64,000 nt of DNA, taken from NCBI RefSeq assembly GCF_028476545.1, contig NW_026731643.1, positions 416,001-480,000 on the forward strand, read 5' to 3'. Positions within the stretch are counted from its first letter, which is position 1. Each line of letters opens with the position of its first letter. Below, piece after piece: positions 39,444 to 58,426 of this stretch. A model generated the notes under the pieces. The model had not been told where the DNA came from. It ran no database searches and saw only the letters and a list, made by a program, of their open reading frames with translations. Source of the DNA: Physella acuta. Its lineage: Eukaryota; Mollusca; Gastropoda; Physidae. Position numbers and translations under genes: made by a program.

Positions 39444-41229
39444 TTATGTGGAGCGTAATTTCATCTCAACAAACTTGGCATATCCATTCCAATAAATTCC
39501 TTCACCAAAAGAGACATTCCATACACCATTTAGATTTGTTTGGTAACAATGTTTTCTGTACCACCAGCCACCCTTGTATACCTGAGCACAGTTCTCAGTA
39601 TAGGCATCGTTATCATTGTCTATCGTGGAGAACATCATCCCACTGTGGACACTTAAACTATCTGTAGTGTTTCCCCTAAATGATTATAAGCTCATCGTGT
39701 ACTTGGCCGCTTCATTGTCAACTTTAAAATTGCTGTACTGTGCATATCGGATTTGATCTCCGATGATTAAATCAAACCTCAACTCAGTGTAGCCCTGAAA
39801 TAAGTGTAGATTGTAGTTAGATAAGCGTTTAGTTATAACGTAAACCAATTAAGGGAGAACATCAACCCAGTCTTCAATATCACTTAAATCTTGTTTCATA
39901 CCCTTATCCTCTCTACGGACATATTTCATTTATTATTTTAATGCACAGAGTAAACAACAAGACGTAATACTTTAGTAATAAAAATCATGGACTAACGTAT
40001 GACCCTTTGAGAAGGCGTGGTCAAATGATACAGCAAACATATTTTTAAAATAGTTAAATGCTACTTCGCTTGGCCAAATGTACGTCAGGTTTAAAAGAGT
40101 ATCTTGCTTTATATCGCATTTCTTTATAAGATGTGTTTTACGCCTACGACTTATTAACTATTATCATAATCGTAAATACTTTTTTTTATTTTGATAATAC
40201 TATTGAGGTGTTGCAAATATATAATTAAAAAATACAAAATAGGCATTTAGACATACAAAGTGTAATCTGATTTCGACATTAATTAAGTATTATCACAGTC
40301 ACGTGTATTTAGAACTATCATTCTCTTGATGATTAATTGTAAAAGGTTCGATTTTTTCGATTGTACAATTGTCGTAAATAAAGAATTTAAATGGAATGTA
40401 AAAAAATCGTAAAAATACAAGTAAATAATTATATATTCATCTCTTGAATCTGATCTTACTACATGCTTAATCCATTAGAAAGGTAAAGGGTTACTTTTAT
40501 TTTGCCGAAATGTGTAAAGAAAAAAAAGAAACCTTCTTAATCCTTGAGATCTGTTGGTAGATGAATTAGAGTTCATATGTTTTTTAACATCAGCACATGT
40601 TATCTCTTTGCCTAGCCGCCTGTACTTTTCCCTAACATAAGCTAGGTTCTCAAACTAGGTGGGTGGACTCAGGGACAGTCTCATGAGTTGGCCCCTAACT
40701 TTCAAGTTACCAGTCTAGTGCTCAACCGCTTAAGCCAAGTGTCCCAAATATGTTCGTTTGTTTAATTGCTCTACAAGTTAATCATAGTTAAAGAATAAGA
40801 AAAACTGCATAAATTGTTTTCTTTCTAATTATAAATTTGAATACAGAAACGAATCATTAGATATAGATTTTAACTGACCATCGCAGTAAGCCAGGAGATC
40901 CAGTCATTCCCAAGCCAAAAATCTCCTGCCGTTGATCCAAACCCATGTTTGTAGTCGTCCCATCCTCTGGTGAAGTTTACATCGCCCACAACACGGCGCT
41001 AAAAGTATTTTTTAATTGAAATTATTTTAAACATGTGTTTAAAAAAATTGGAATTCGATAATTTATTGCGACAAACGGTCAAATAGTTGTCCAAGCAAAT
41101 ACATTCTAACTTCGTGTTATTTGAAATTTATTTGTAAATAATCTTTTTTATTAGTTTATGTGAGTATCATGTTATTTTTTTTAAATATACCTAAATGATT
41201 CTTATATTAAACACCTACTTTCTTAAAGT

Positions 41230-41440
41230 AATACCTGTATTACTACTGTATAATATACTACTATTTATGTTACTATAAAAAAAAAGCGTGGGTTCTTATT
41301 TTGTCTATTGGATACAATTACAAATATTGAGGAAGAAACCCGCGCTTTTCTTTATAGTAATTTAAATAGTAGTGTATTATTATATATTTAAAGAAAATCA
41401 TTTATTTTCTATTTTTTATTACATAAAATCTTGTTATTAA
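41230..41440. mobile_element. Hairpin MITE in FREP-D intron 3
   Basis: Inverted arms meeting at AAAGCGTGGGT / ACCCGCGCTTTT; related to 17401-17670 and 53385-53670. Its presence at the same place in FREP-E intron 3 shows insertion before D and E split. Confidence 0.7.
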
Positions 41441-41449
41441 ACATTGTTT

Positions 41450-41601
41450 ATGAATTTTTACGTTTTGGTATACGAAGTATAGAGGAAGTATTGTAATCAT
41501 GCAAAAAATCAAAATCGAGATTTTCACGAATCTCGACTGTTAAAAAGTCTATGAGTTTGAAAAATATAGTTTTGCAATTTCGTTCGTATGTCTGTGGGTG
41601 T

Positions 41602-41647
<46 letters not shown>

Positions 41648-42210
41648 ATCTGTCAACACCATAATTTGAGTACCTTTACAGTTAGGTTGATAAAATTTAA
41701 TATATAAGTATTGTAAAAAATGCGTAGTTCTGTATCAACTTCTCAGAGATTTCCGATGACCGAAAGTTTAACGTATTTTACTTTTAGTTTTTTCAAAAGC
41801 CTATAATTTTAGTACTGATTCAGATTGATTAATAAAATAAATTGCACAGATAAGTACAAGATCTAATTTTCTGCCTTCTGGCAAATTTTAAGTAATTTCT
41901 GTATACCGAAAGTAGTAATTTACGCTGTTTCCGATTTCTAAAAAAAAACGCATATAAATTTACCAAGTACTAATAATGTTTAGCTCTATTATACATATAT
42001 TGTTTGCCGTTCAAGTTAATAAGGCATCCAATGAATTCATATTTAATGCCATATTGCATTGCTTTCAAGTTTTGACCCACTTGCCAACTTAAAAACGAAT
42101 CCGTTTGTTAGAAATTGAAAAGTTTCACTCGCCCATTTCGTTCTATGACGACAAACTGACGACAGACGTACTGTCGATAGAGGAAGTAAGGTAAATTAAA
42201 GCTTGTAAAA
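41450..42210. repeat. Composite repeat in FREP-D intron 3
   Basis: Same family as 7900-9110, with an AT/GT microsatellite at 41606-41648 and the GACGACAGACGTACTGTCG section near 42150. Shared with FREP-E intron 3 (53680-54340). Confidence 0.6.
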
Positions 42211-43825
42211 ATGTACCTATATGACTATTTGTGCATACTATAACCTCCTTTATTTTTATAGTAATACCTGTATTAAAATCCAGCCGCCACCGTCAGTTTC
42301 CGTGTCACAGAATGTTAACTTTGATTGGTTGAGTTGAACAAGCTGTCTACTTGTTAAGTTGAAGTTATGTGTTCTTTTACACTAAAAATAGAAAAATATT
42401 ACAAGTTATTTAACTAAAGTTTTATAAACAAATTTTGAATTCAATGTTCTTTAACACGTAAATATAATGTAAATTAACTAGCAATTACGAGAAAACTTTA
42501 ACTTGACTTAATAAGAAAGAAAATAAAGAAATACAGTTGTTGTCTATTATAATATTTCTAAATGCTAATTTTCCTTCGAAAATTTTAGTAACATGTCTTT
42601 ATTATGAAAACATAATACCATTTCCTTTGTCCAGATTAGCAAGTTGGTGTTTTGTTCCTTTTCCGTATTTTGCTCTGTCATGTTTAAACGTTTATCTTTT
42701 AAATTATTGAATCTCTCATTTACAAACTGTAACTGTGCTGTCAGGTTGTTTAATCTTGTTTCAAAAATCTGTAGACCATTAGAAGATTCTATTTGTTTAC
42801 GAGTGACATTTTGCTCTTTAACTGGGAAAATACTGTCATCGCTACTTGAATGTGACATCTGTAATGACATTGACATGTCAGCTCCCTTAAGTTTACTTGG
42901 ATCTTCAAACGTTTTTAGGAAATCGGCCATAGTGTCCACCGTTTTAACATAGTTCACAGTTTTAGCTTTTAAACTCATCACTAAATCTGATTTCCGCATG
43001 TTCTCTTTTCGTAATGCTGCAGTCTCTTTTTCCGCAAACCCAATCTCTCCTGTCTTATACGTGAAGTATATTTAACATTTAAATGTCTTATCATGGCAAG
43101 CGGAATCATTGGACAAAAACAACTGCAGTTCTCCGACATGGTGGGATATATTCCCATCCACAAAAACCCCAGGCACTTTGTAATCTCGAGCCTTTGAATC
43201 TGATCCTGAAACAGACGCCAACATTAGCTTGTCCCCTGGTTGGTTGATCACATAGACTGACATGTTGACCAGAGCTGATATATGAGTGTCTTCTCTTATG
43301 TTTTCTGTACACTGGAGTTGTGCACAAAACAATTCCCTCCCCTGGTAAAATAATTCTCTCTTCATGTCTATTTTTAAACCTACAAATAGCGAAAAAAGAC
43401 AAAACATTTACTGTTTCATTTTGCGATTGTTTTATGATTTAACTTTTTCAAAAACTAATATAAATTTTTGTGATTTAGAACTTTTTCGGGAAAAAGTAAA
43501 AAAAAGAGTGATACTTAAAAAGAGTATCTTAAATTAAATATATTTCATAATACATATATTTAAACAGAATGTGATGTTTATCGATTAATAAAAATATGGA
43601 TGTATGATGGAATTTAGTAAACACTTGACAGTTATATTTAAAAAATTGATGAAGTATTAATTAATAAGAATCTCGAAAAATGCGTAAAATTAATTTTTGA
43701 ATATTTACCTACCATAGCTCACAGAAAAACATATTATCAACAGAGTGTACAACACTGTTGAAGACATTTTTATGTAGGCTTAAAAAATCTTCGGTGTCCA
43801 ACGTTGTCAACCGCTGTCTACTTTC

Positions 43826-43860
43826 TATATTATATACTAAATGTCTAAAGTGGTCACGTG
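43826..43860 (-). promoter_or_regulatory. FREP-D core promoter: TATA box and E-box
   Basis: TATA 43836-43826 and CACGTG 43860-43855, conserved as in the other cassettes. Confidence 0.7.
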
Positions 43861-43919
43861 GTTAAAATATGACCTCCAGATTGGATAATTTTAAGGCAGA
43901 TAAAATAGGATTAAAATGT

Positions 43920-46047
43920 TTTACAGCAATGTACTAAAATAAACTTGTTGTTTTGCAACAGTGGTACGTGTAATGTTTCAGAAGAGCTTATAAGTGTCAG
44001 CTTTTTGAGACATTCCCCGACAAGTTGAGTAAGTGTTTGTACACTGATATTTTGTGTCACAGAGCAGTTCATACAAGAAGCTGACTGTTAAGTATTTCAA
44101 GATGTAGCACACAATTCTCGAGTGGAAACAATTACAGTGAAAGGATGCAGCTGGCTACATCTGAAGTGACTTGACTGTAGTAGCACTTGGATTGTACAGA
44201 GAACAAACTGGTACGCGAAAGAAGATGGTATAATTTTAAAAATCTTTTGATGTACTAAATATTACAATTGCTCTTAACAATAAAATCGCTACTATTTAAT
44301 GCACATTTTTTCTCACTTTAGACTACTGAAAATTAGTTGTTTTTTTTTGTTTTAATGTAACTACAATATTTTTCTTCACCAAAACAGACTAAACAGATAC
44401 TTAAGAGTAGGTTTTGTTAAACCATGTAATGAAGTAAAATTTAAATAACTCTTTAAAAAAAATACCGATATGTGCCCCGCTATTGTACATTCTAGTGTCT
44501 TCATACACATAAATATGCAATTTTTATTCCTTTTATATTTTTACATTTTAATATTATTAAATAAATAATCAGTATACGTTTCTATATATAGGCCTCCGTT
44601 TATTCATTTACATTCAGAATTGTATTTAAAAATATACCACGATCGAGTTTCAATGTTTATTATTTATATTAAGTATGTGATAATAAAATATCTATATGAC
44701 GCGAAAAATTACAATTATGCTAATACAAAGATCTAATGCTGGCTAGATATGATTTACAGTATTAAGGTTTTATTAATAAATGTATGTAGTCATGGAACAA
44801 TAATTGCAGATAAGCACATTCTCATTATACTTTACGTTAATTATACTTCTTTCTTTCTTCATTCTTCATTGTAACGTTGGAAAATATTTCCTCTAACAAA
44901 AAAAGTTAAGTAATTGTCAATGAAAGTGTCAAATTGTTTAGCACTAATTGGGATGTTGACTACAATTCCAGCCTATTGTTTTTTTTTTCTAGATTTGCTT
45001 CCATAGCCTTTGTCCAACGAAGAAAAAACTACAAGCCAGTTGTTTGATTTTGTACTTGACTCCGCTGGGTTGCTCTCGATAAGTATCGAGATCATCTGCA
45101 GAAGGACATTTAGTTTAACAACAAGAGCCATACCGACTCGACCACGCCAATCTCCGTTAATCGTACTGCATTACGGATGAGTGAACAGTATTATTATTCC
45201 AGAAATCACAAAGTATTTTTAAAGTACTTTTCAGAATACGGCTTAAATCTTTTTCGTTAATTTTTAAAACATATTTGTTGAACTATCATAACAATTAAAA
45301 AACAACAATATTACGATTGCTAGTGTAATATTTTATATTTATCATTATATATTCTTGAGTTAAATAAAATACAAACAATACTAAATCAATAAATTACTAC
45401 ACGAATACGACTTAATCAAAGGTGACTGGCTGTGTCCAATAGACCGGGGAAATTTTAAAGTGTCCAAAGGCCCTGATTGAAAAATGTGTATTGTGTATAG
45501 GCCTATTTTTTCACAACCAATCATTAATCTATAAACGCCTTGGTATGAAGTAATGTTTAAATTTTAAAAAACAAACAATTTTTAAAAATAATCACAATTC
45601 TGCTAGGACTATTACAAGACTGTTCATGAGGGCCTACATAGATAGATTCCTATGAGGTCTCAGGGATTTTTTCTAGTAGACTGCCGGGCCAGTTATCAAT
45701 TGGAATAAGTAGAAAAAAATATTAAATGGAAACTTGTGGACAAATTAATTTCGTCATTATAAGAGTTCTAAAAATATCACTCTCTATACTATTTTAGAAA
45801 GGCCCGAGTTAAACTCGCCCGATAAAGCGGATTGACTACATACTTGATTTATAGCTTGATAACACTGTTAGAAAACAATATCAATAGAATTTTTTTTAAA
45901 TACAAATATTTTTAATCTAATGAATTAGAAGTTGAGAATAATAACAGAAAGACAAAGTTTATATTTAAATAATGTGACCATAATATCTATGATCAATCAT
46001 GATTTACGTCATATTTAAAACAATGTCTAAAGTTATAGTAATTTTTA
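43920..46047. other. FREP-D to GPCR-D spacer
   Basis: Conserved cassette spacer with the tRNA-derived SINE at about 44930-45154 (minus). The upstream 60-codon ORF seen in other cassettes is frameshifted here. No gene seen. Confidence 0.6.
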
Positions 46048-47070
46048 CTATTCTTGAGAATCATTGACACAAAATATCTTTCTATAGGTTTTTGCAAATT
46101 TCGGACTCAATCTGACATAAATGATAAAATTAACTGAGGCGTTGAGTCCATAAATTAAATTTACAAATGTTTCTACAATTCTTAGGGCATCATAAGTAAA
46201 GAGCCGGCCATAGCCAGCTTCAAGGGTGAAGGCGTATGCATTTGTTGGAATCAACACTAAACAAATTGCAGATAAACAAATTGTCAGTGAGATTTTAGCT
46301 GTTCGAACATCCTTAGTTCGTTTGGAGTGTGACTCAAATGTTGACATTCTTTTCATATTTCTGCTTGACGCTTTAAGTTTTATAATGATAGAAAACGTAC
46401 ATATCATTATTATCGCTGTTGTAAACAAAATTACCAATATTCCGAGTCCAGTGTTGTATAATGTAAACATGTCATAATTGTATCGTATAAATACACCGTA
46501 GTCAAGAACCGGAATTGTACTATTGATTTTATCGTAGAATATCCAAATAACTGCAATATACAAAAATGCCCGAGGAATATAAAATCCTGCTGAAATTATA
46601 TAAAAACTAACCACAATACACTTGATTCTAAATGTTGTAAGTAGTTTAGATGCAGCGAAAGGAAACAGCACAGCTATCATTCTCTCTACGGCAATGACTG
46701 TAGCCATCTGTACGCTGGTGCATATGGCATACTGGTTCCATCCTAGAACATAGGCGGTGAAATGCGAGAAGATGTAGTAAAACACGGCATTGTCAATCAA
46801 GCGAGCCAAGCTCTCCAGTGGAAAATGTAGCTGTGTAAGGGAGGAGAACAGATCCGACACGGCCAAAGCGGTTAAAATAATAGTGGTTGTTTCCCTTAGG
46901 CAAGTGTAAACAAGGATTAAAATTGTGAGGCTGTTCCCCACAATTCCAGTGAAACATAAAGTTGGAAGGATGATGCCGCTGAATATAAGTTTGAAATAAA
47001 ACAAGTCTGTTTTAGAAATATCAAGCACTACGTCTGCTACAATACTTTTGTTTATGTCTCCCATCTCCAC
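46048..47070 (-). CDS. GPCR-D: intact class A chemosensory-like receptor, 340 aa
   Basis: Single-exon seven-transmembrane receptor. TM1 carries GNSLTIL (N1.50), TM2 LAVSDL (D2.50), TM3 ends ERMIAV in place of DRY, TM6 has VLIPTNAY in place of CWxP, and TM7 has NFIIY in place of NPxxY. Position 3.25 is Thr and the second extracellular loop has no Cys, so the usual class A disulfide is absent. In TM5 this copy reads FTTAIIM where the others have FPTA. The third loop is short and basic (SHSKRTKDVRT). Two Met codons near the start: MEMGDINKS; the second aligns with the start in GPCR-A and -E. A one-base difference changes the tail to CVNDSQE. Likely a plasma-membrane receptor with an unknown, possibly peptide or chemical, ligand. 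Confidence 0.9.
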   Translation of the reverse strand: MEMGDINKSIVADVVLDISKTDLFYFKLIFSGIILPTLCFTGIVGNSLTILILVYTCLRETTTIILTALAVSDLFSSLTQLHFPLESLARLIDNAVFYYIFSHFTAYVLGWNQYAICTSVQMATVIAVERMIAVLFPFAASKLLTTFRIKCIVVSFYIISAGFYIPRAFLYIAVIWIFYDKINSTIPVLDYGVFIRYNYDMFTLYNTGLGILVILFTTAIIMICTFSIIIKLKASSRNMKRMSTFESHSKRTKDVRTAKISLTICLSAICLVLIPTNAYAFTLEAGYGRLFTYDALRIVETFVNLIYGLNASVNFIIYVRLSPKFAKTYRKIFCVNDSQE

Positions 47071-47591
47071 GTATGTATCTCTTGCTATGTTATTTACATT
47101 AACTATTCAAGTAATTAGATCTAACATGATTGTTACACAATGACACAAAACAATTTTTTTTAAAATTACTCGTTACATTCTATGTTAGCGACAAACTAAT
47201 TCGCTGTAGGATAAATAATGTATCAAGTTAATGAAGCACTCTTTTTACCATTCTTATTGTTTCTATTTTAAATTTAAGAGTTTTTAGTTAACGTATTTAC
47301 AATTACAAATTATAATTATTTTAACGAAACATTACTCGTCACATTCTATGCTGGTGATAAACATGCACTAAAGAATTTTACTATAAAAATACATCAAGCT
47401 AAAGAAGCGGTTTTTTTTTTTTTTACATTTTTTTCTTATTTCTATTTTAAATTTAAGATTTTTAGTGAACGTTTTCACGTTTACTGCTTGTAAATTGACT
47501 GAATATATTACCTAAAAAGCGAAACGTTAAGCCATTTTTTTCTATTTCAAATAAATCTCAGTTTAGATAATTATAAAGGAAGCTAAATGAA

Positions 47592-47926
47592 GCGGGGGGT
47601 TTTCGTCCAGGGGGTTTATGTCGCGGGGGGGGGGGGGGTTTGTCCAGGAGGTTTACAGTCCTCGTGCTGTGAGTTGTGACAATCCGTTTTTTACCAGTTT
47701 ATGTAATGTTATGTGAAAACGTGTTTGATTGCCTCAGTTTCGTCCAGATCTCCAAGGTTAGTATAGGTTTGGTCTGGTGTCCGGTCAAAAACCCCCTGGA
47801 CATAAACCCCCTGGACAAAAACCCCCCGCGACGTAAACCCCCTGGACAAAACCCCCCCGCGACATAAACCCCCTGGACGAAAACCCCCCCGCGATATAAA
47901 CCCCCCGGATAATAACCCCCGGACTG
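47592..47926. mobile_element. Foldback element with GC-rich repeated ends
   Basis: Left end 47592-47661 has GTCCAGGGGGTTTATGTCGC-type repeats. Right end 47777-47926 has the inverted form: CCCCCTGGACAAAAACCCCC and GCGACATAAACCCC repeated about five times. A spacer of about 115 bp lies between. Strikingly GC-rich in an AT-rich region. The design matches the element at 50491-51822. Open frames across it only translate the repeats. Confidence 0.6.
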
Positions 47927-47929
47927 AGG

Positions 47930-49585
47930 TTTATATAAAGATAAAATAACGATGATGTGAACCAAGAAATTTTAAAAAATTACATTAAATTAATTATTTT
48001 TTTTACGACTAAGAAAAGAGTTTCTACCTAAAAAATGCTTTTTGAAATCAAGGAGTGACCTTAGTTGTATTTGATCAAAGATCGGGCACCGACAACACCT
48101 TAGATATAAGCCATCCACATGTGGGAGCCATGCGGATCAAAGCAACACATTCTTAACAATTCAAAAGATACAGAAAAATTCAGGACTCTGGCCTTCAACA
48201 ACTATACCAAGTTGATATCGGATGTTTCCACTCAAATATTTGGATATTTATTGACTTTTATTAAAAAGGAACAATCTCTCCAAGAGGTTTATTGTACACA
48301 GATCAATTCAGGTCACTGTTTACCAAAACAGAAATATATATATATATATATATTGATAGCAGCTCTCGAATTTTAACTGTTGTAAAAAAATTTAATGAGT
48401 CCACCATTATTGAGTATTTGCGAGGCATCGCTCACAATCTGTCTTTTTAAAGTTATAATAAAAATAAAAGTTCATGTTCAAGTGAAAGTAATCTTTCTTT
48501 TCATTTGAGCTAGTTTTTTTTCGAGCTTGTTTTTACTGTGTACAATCTTTAATATCCAAACGAATAATTAACCGATGTCTTTCTAAACGAACCTAAAAAT
48601 GCCTCCAGCACATTCCACACTTCCTCAACTTACTTAAGTCTTCGTAAGCCTATACCTCATAACTGGTTAAATCCCTTTGTGAAATACAAGCACAGCTGCG
48701 CATTTCTTTGATAGAAAGCTCTTGCTATTTGACGTGAGAAGAAAGTTTTCAATACAAATCAATCTGCTCACCGCTGATGTCGGTTTCTTTGAACCTGCAT
48801 GTGGCTATTGGTATTGCTTTGGCTTGAATAGTTTTCTGGGGTCTAATGTCAGGTTTGTTTTAAGAAGCAACAATGGAAGGACAAAAGTGAATTGGTAAGC
48901 GTTAAATATGTTGGTGAATTTTGCCTTTTTTTCTGCGTGTTTCTAGTTTGTTGGTTGGCTAATTAATAAAAGCACTTTTGGAACTGTTTCAATCTTCTGT
49001 AGAACCAAACGGACAAACAAAAAAATAAAATAAAATAAACAAACAAACAAATAAATATCCAAACATGTAAACAAACGAGTTTTAGTAGTATATTGATATC
49101 AAATTAGGTTATTTTATTAATAATGATATACTATTTTAATATACGCTTTATACATTTTTGTCAGGCAACTATTTTTTCTTACATTTAACTTTTATAAAAA
49201 AAAAAAAGAATATTGCCTTTTTGTAATTATTAACGTAAGTAAAGCTGCCTTCTCAGACATTACTATACATAAGGTAGATGATGTAAATTCAGCCTGTTTA
49301 TTTGACGTCTTCATATGAAATGATACTATTGTAAGCACTATCATACATAAAGTAAATCATGTACTTATTAGAGCTGAGGATACACTGTGATGTTCCAAGG
49401 CAATAATCCCGGAGTCCGAACTCGAAACATTGGGGTTAATATCATTTTCTCTACTCTTCAACGACACATTTAGATCACAATATATTTCTAACAAAAACAT
49501 CCTTTAAAAAGTCAATATTCTACATGTAATTTAAGTATGATTATGAAACTCATTAATTCTAGTAATGCTCGATATTGATCAATGA
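47930..49585. other. Region between GPCR-D and FREP-E
   Basis: A short open frame at 48119-48376 (plus, starting MWEPCGSKQH) has no recognised domain and ends in a microsatellite. A SINE-like copy of the second family lies at about 49230-49470. I see no other gene. Confidence 0.4.
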
Positions 49586-56201
<6,616 letters not shown>

Positions 56202-56259
56202 TTTCATGTAGACTTAGAAAATCTTCGGTATCCAACGTTGTCAACCGCTGTCTACTTTC

Positions 56260-56294
56260 TATATTATATACTAAATATCTAAAGTGGTCACGTG
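56260..56294 (-). promoter_or_regulatory. FREP-E core promoter: TATA box and E-box
   Basis: TATA 56270-56260 and CACGTG 56294-56289, conserved, upstream of the intact FREP-E. Confidence 0.7.
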
Positions 56295-56509
56295 GCTAAA
56301 ATATGACCTCCAGATTGGACAATTTTATGACAGATTAAATAGGATCTGAGTATTATACAACAATGTACTAAAAATAAACTCGTTGTTTTGCAACAGTGGT
56401 ACGTGTAATGTTTCAGAAGAGCTTGTAAGTGTCAACTTGTCTTTACATTCCCCGACAAGTTGAGTAAGTGTTTGTACACTGATATTTTGTGTCACAGAGC
56501 TGTTCATAC

Positions 56510-58426
56510 AAGAAGCTGACTGTTAAGTTTTTCAAGATGTAGCACACAATGGTCGAGTGGAAACATTTACAGTGAAAGGATGCAGCTTGCCACATCTGAA
56601 GTGACTTGACTGTAATAGTGCTTGCTTTGTACAGAGAATAGACTGGTACGCGAAAGGAGATGTTATATTTTTAAAAATCGTTTGATGTACTAATATTACA
56701 ATGGCTCTTAACAATAAAATCGCTGCTATTTAAAGCACATATTTTTCTCACTTTAGACTACTCAAAATTAGTTTTTTGTGTTACTGTAACTACATTATTT
56801 TTCATCACCAAAACAGATCTAAAAAAGATACTTTATATTAGGTTTAGTTAAAACAAGTAACGAAGTAATATTTAAATCACTCTTTATTAAACAAATACCG
56901 ATATCTGACCCGCTATTTTACATTCTAGTGTCTTCATAAATATAAATATGCAATTTTTATTCCTTTTTTAATTTTACATTTTTTCGATTTTAATATTATT
57001 AAGTAAATAATCAGTATACGTTTCTATATATAAGCCCACGTTTATTCGTTTACATTTAGAATATTATTTAAAAATATAAGTCAATCAAACCTACAATGTT
57101 TATTATTTAAACTAAATATGTGATAGTAATGTATCTATATGACGGGAAAAGTTACAATAAATTGTTAACACAAAGATCTAAAGCTGCCTAGATCCGATTT
57201 ACAGTAATAAGATTTTATTAAATAAATGTATGTAGTCATGGATCAATAATTGCAGATAAGCACATTATCATTATACATTCCGTTAATTATACTTCTTTCT
57301 TTCTTCGTTCTTCATTGTAACGATGGAAAATATTTCCTCTAACACAAAATTTAAGTAATTGTCAATGAAAGTGTCAAATTGTTTTACAGTATATGGGTTG
57401 TTGTCTTGAATTCCAGCCAGTTTCTTTCTGGATTTGCTTCCATAGCCTTTGTCCAACGAAGAAAAAACTACAAGCCAGTTGTTTGATTTTGTACCTGTTC
57501 TCCGCTAGATGGGTTGCTGTCCTCAAGGATCGAGATCATCTTGCAGGGTGTGGAACTCAGGACATTTAGGTTGAGCAACAAAGAGATTTCCCGACCCGAC
57601 CACGCCAACCTCCGTTAATGGTACTGCATTAAGGATGCGTGAAATGTATTATCTCAGCCATCGGATTAACATATTCCAATAATTACAATGTAATTTCTAG
57701 AATATAGTTTACATGTTTTCATTAATAGAATATTGATCTATAAACATATTTTTAAACTATAACTACAATTTTAAAAAAAATACATGATTACGACTTCAAG
57801 AGTAATACTGTTTATTTTTCTTTATGAGTTAAATAAAACACAAACACTGATAAATCATTTACTACAAAAGTATAACTTAATTAGAGGTGACTGGCTTTGC
57901 CAAAGATACCTAGGTTGTTTTTTTTTAAAAAGACGAATAAGCTTTGACATTATTAGGCGACGGAACGAAATAGGCGGTTTTAAAAACATCACTCTATTGA
58001 CAAATTTATATTCGCTGGAAATTAACTTGTTAACACTGTTAGAAAACAATATAAATATTATAAATAAGAACATGAGAATAATAACAGTAATAATCGATTA
58101 GACAAAAATATCATTAATTAACCATTATTTACGTCATATTTAAACAACATCTAAGGTTATAATACATTTGTAATATTTTATAGAATCATTGACACAAAGA
58201 CTTGTGTTCAACATTTAATAATTTATTTGAGTAATTTACAGCATTATAACACTGTTAGAAAACAACATCTATAGGGATCGAAAAAAAATATTTTTAAAAT
58301 AATGAATAAGAACTTAAGACAACGTCTATAATTAAGCGGTTTCACAAAAATATCATTAATTAACCATTATTTACGTCATATAAAATCACCATCGAAAGTT
58401 ATATTAAATTTTTATAATCTTGAGAA
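56510..58426. other. FREP-E to GPCR-E spacer
   Basis: Conserved cassette spacer with the SINE at about 57395-57613 (minus). A stretch near 58020-58140 is partly repeated at 58230-58385 (TCATTAATTAACCATTATTTACGTCATAT words), a local duplication of the GPCR 3' flank. No gene seen. Confidence 0.6.

Larger units (their letters stand above)
39444..43767 (-). pseudogene. FREP-D: complete FREP exon set with two stop codons
   Basis: Exons 43767-43713 (signal peptide, [10 protein letters not shown]), 43379-42619 (Ig plus linker), 42381-42268, 40998-40879 and 39794-39444. Splice sites are intact, with the exon 4 donor being ATG|GTCAGT. The linker is of the second type (QIFETRLNNLTAQLQF, KDKRLNMTEQN), 21 codons shorter than in FREP-A to -C, and exon 3 begins CKRTHNFNLTSRQ. 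Two nonsense codons are seen: TAA for Glu after LKC in the Ig domain (43074-43072) and TAA for Ser in the MSLSSF motif of the last exon. The pocket region reads HCYQTNLNG. The promoter is still conserved. A pseudogene by sequence; the rest of the frame is open. Confidence 0.88.

Noticed and set aside
47699-47965. Gly-rich frame that looks like a structural repeat protein
   Set aside because: It translates the GC-rich inverted arrays of a foldback element, and the reverse strand reads equally as repeats.
48119-48376. Possible small gene MWEPCGSKQH...
   Set aside because: No recognised domain, no start or splice context, and it runs into a microsatellite; kept only as a note in the region entry.
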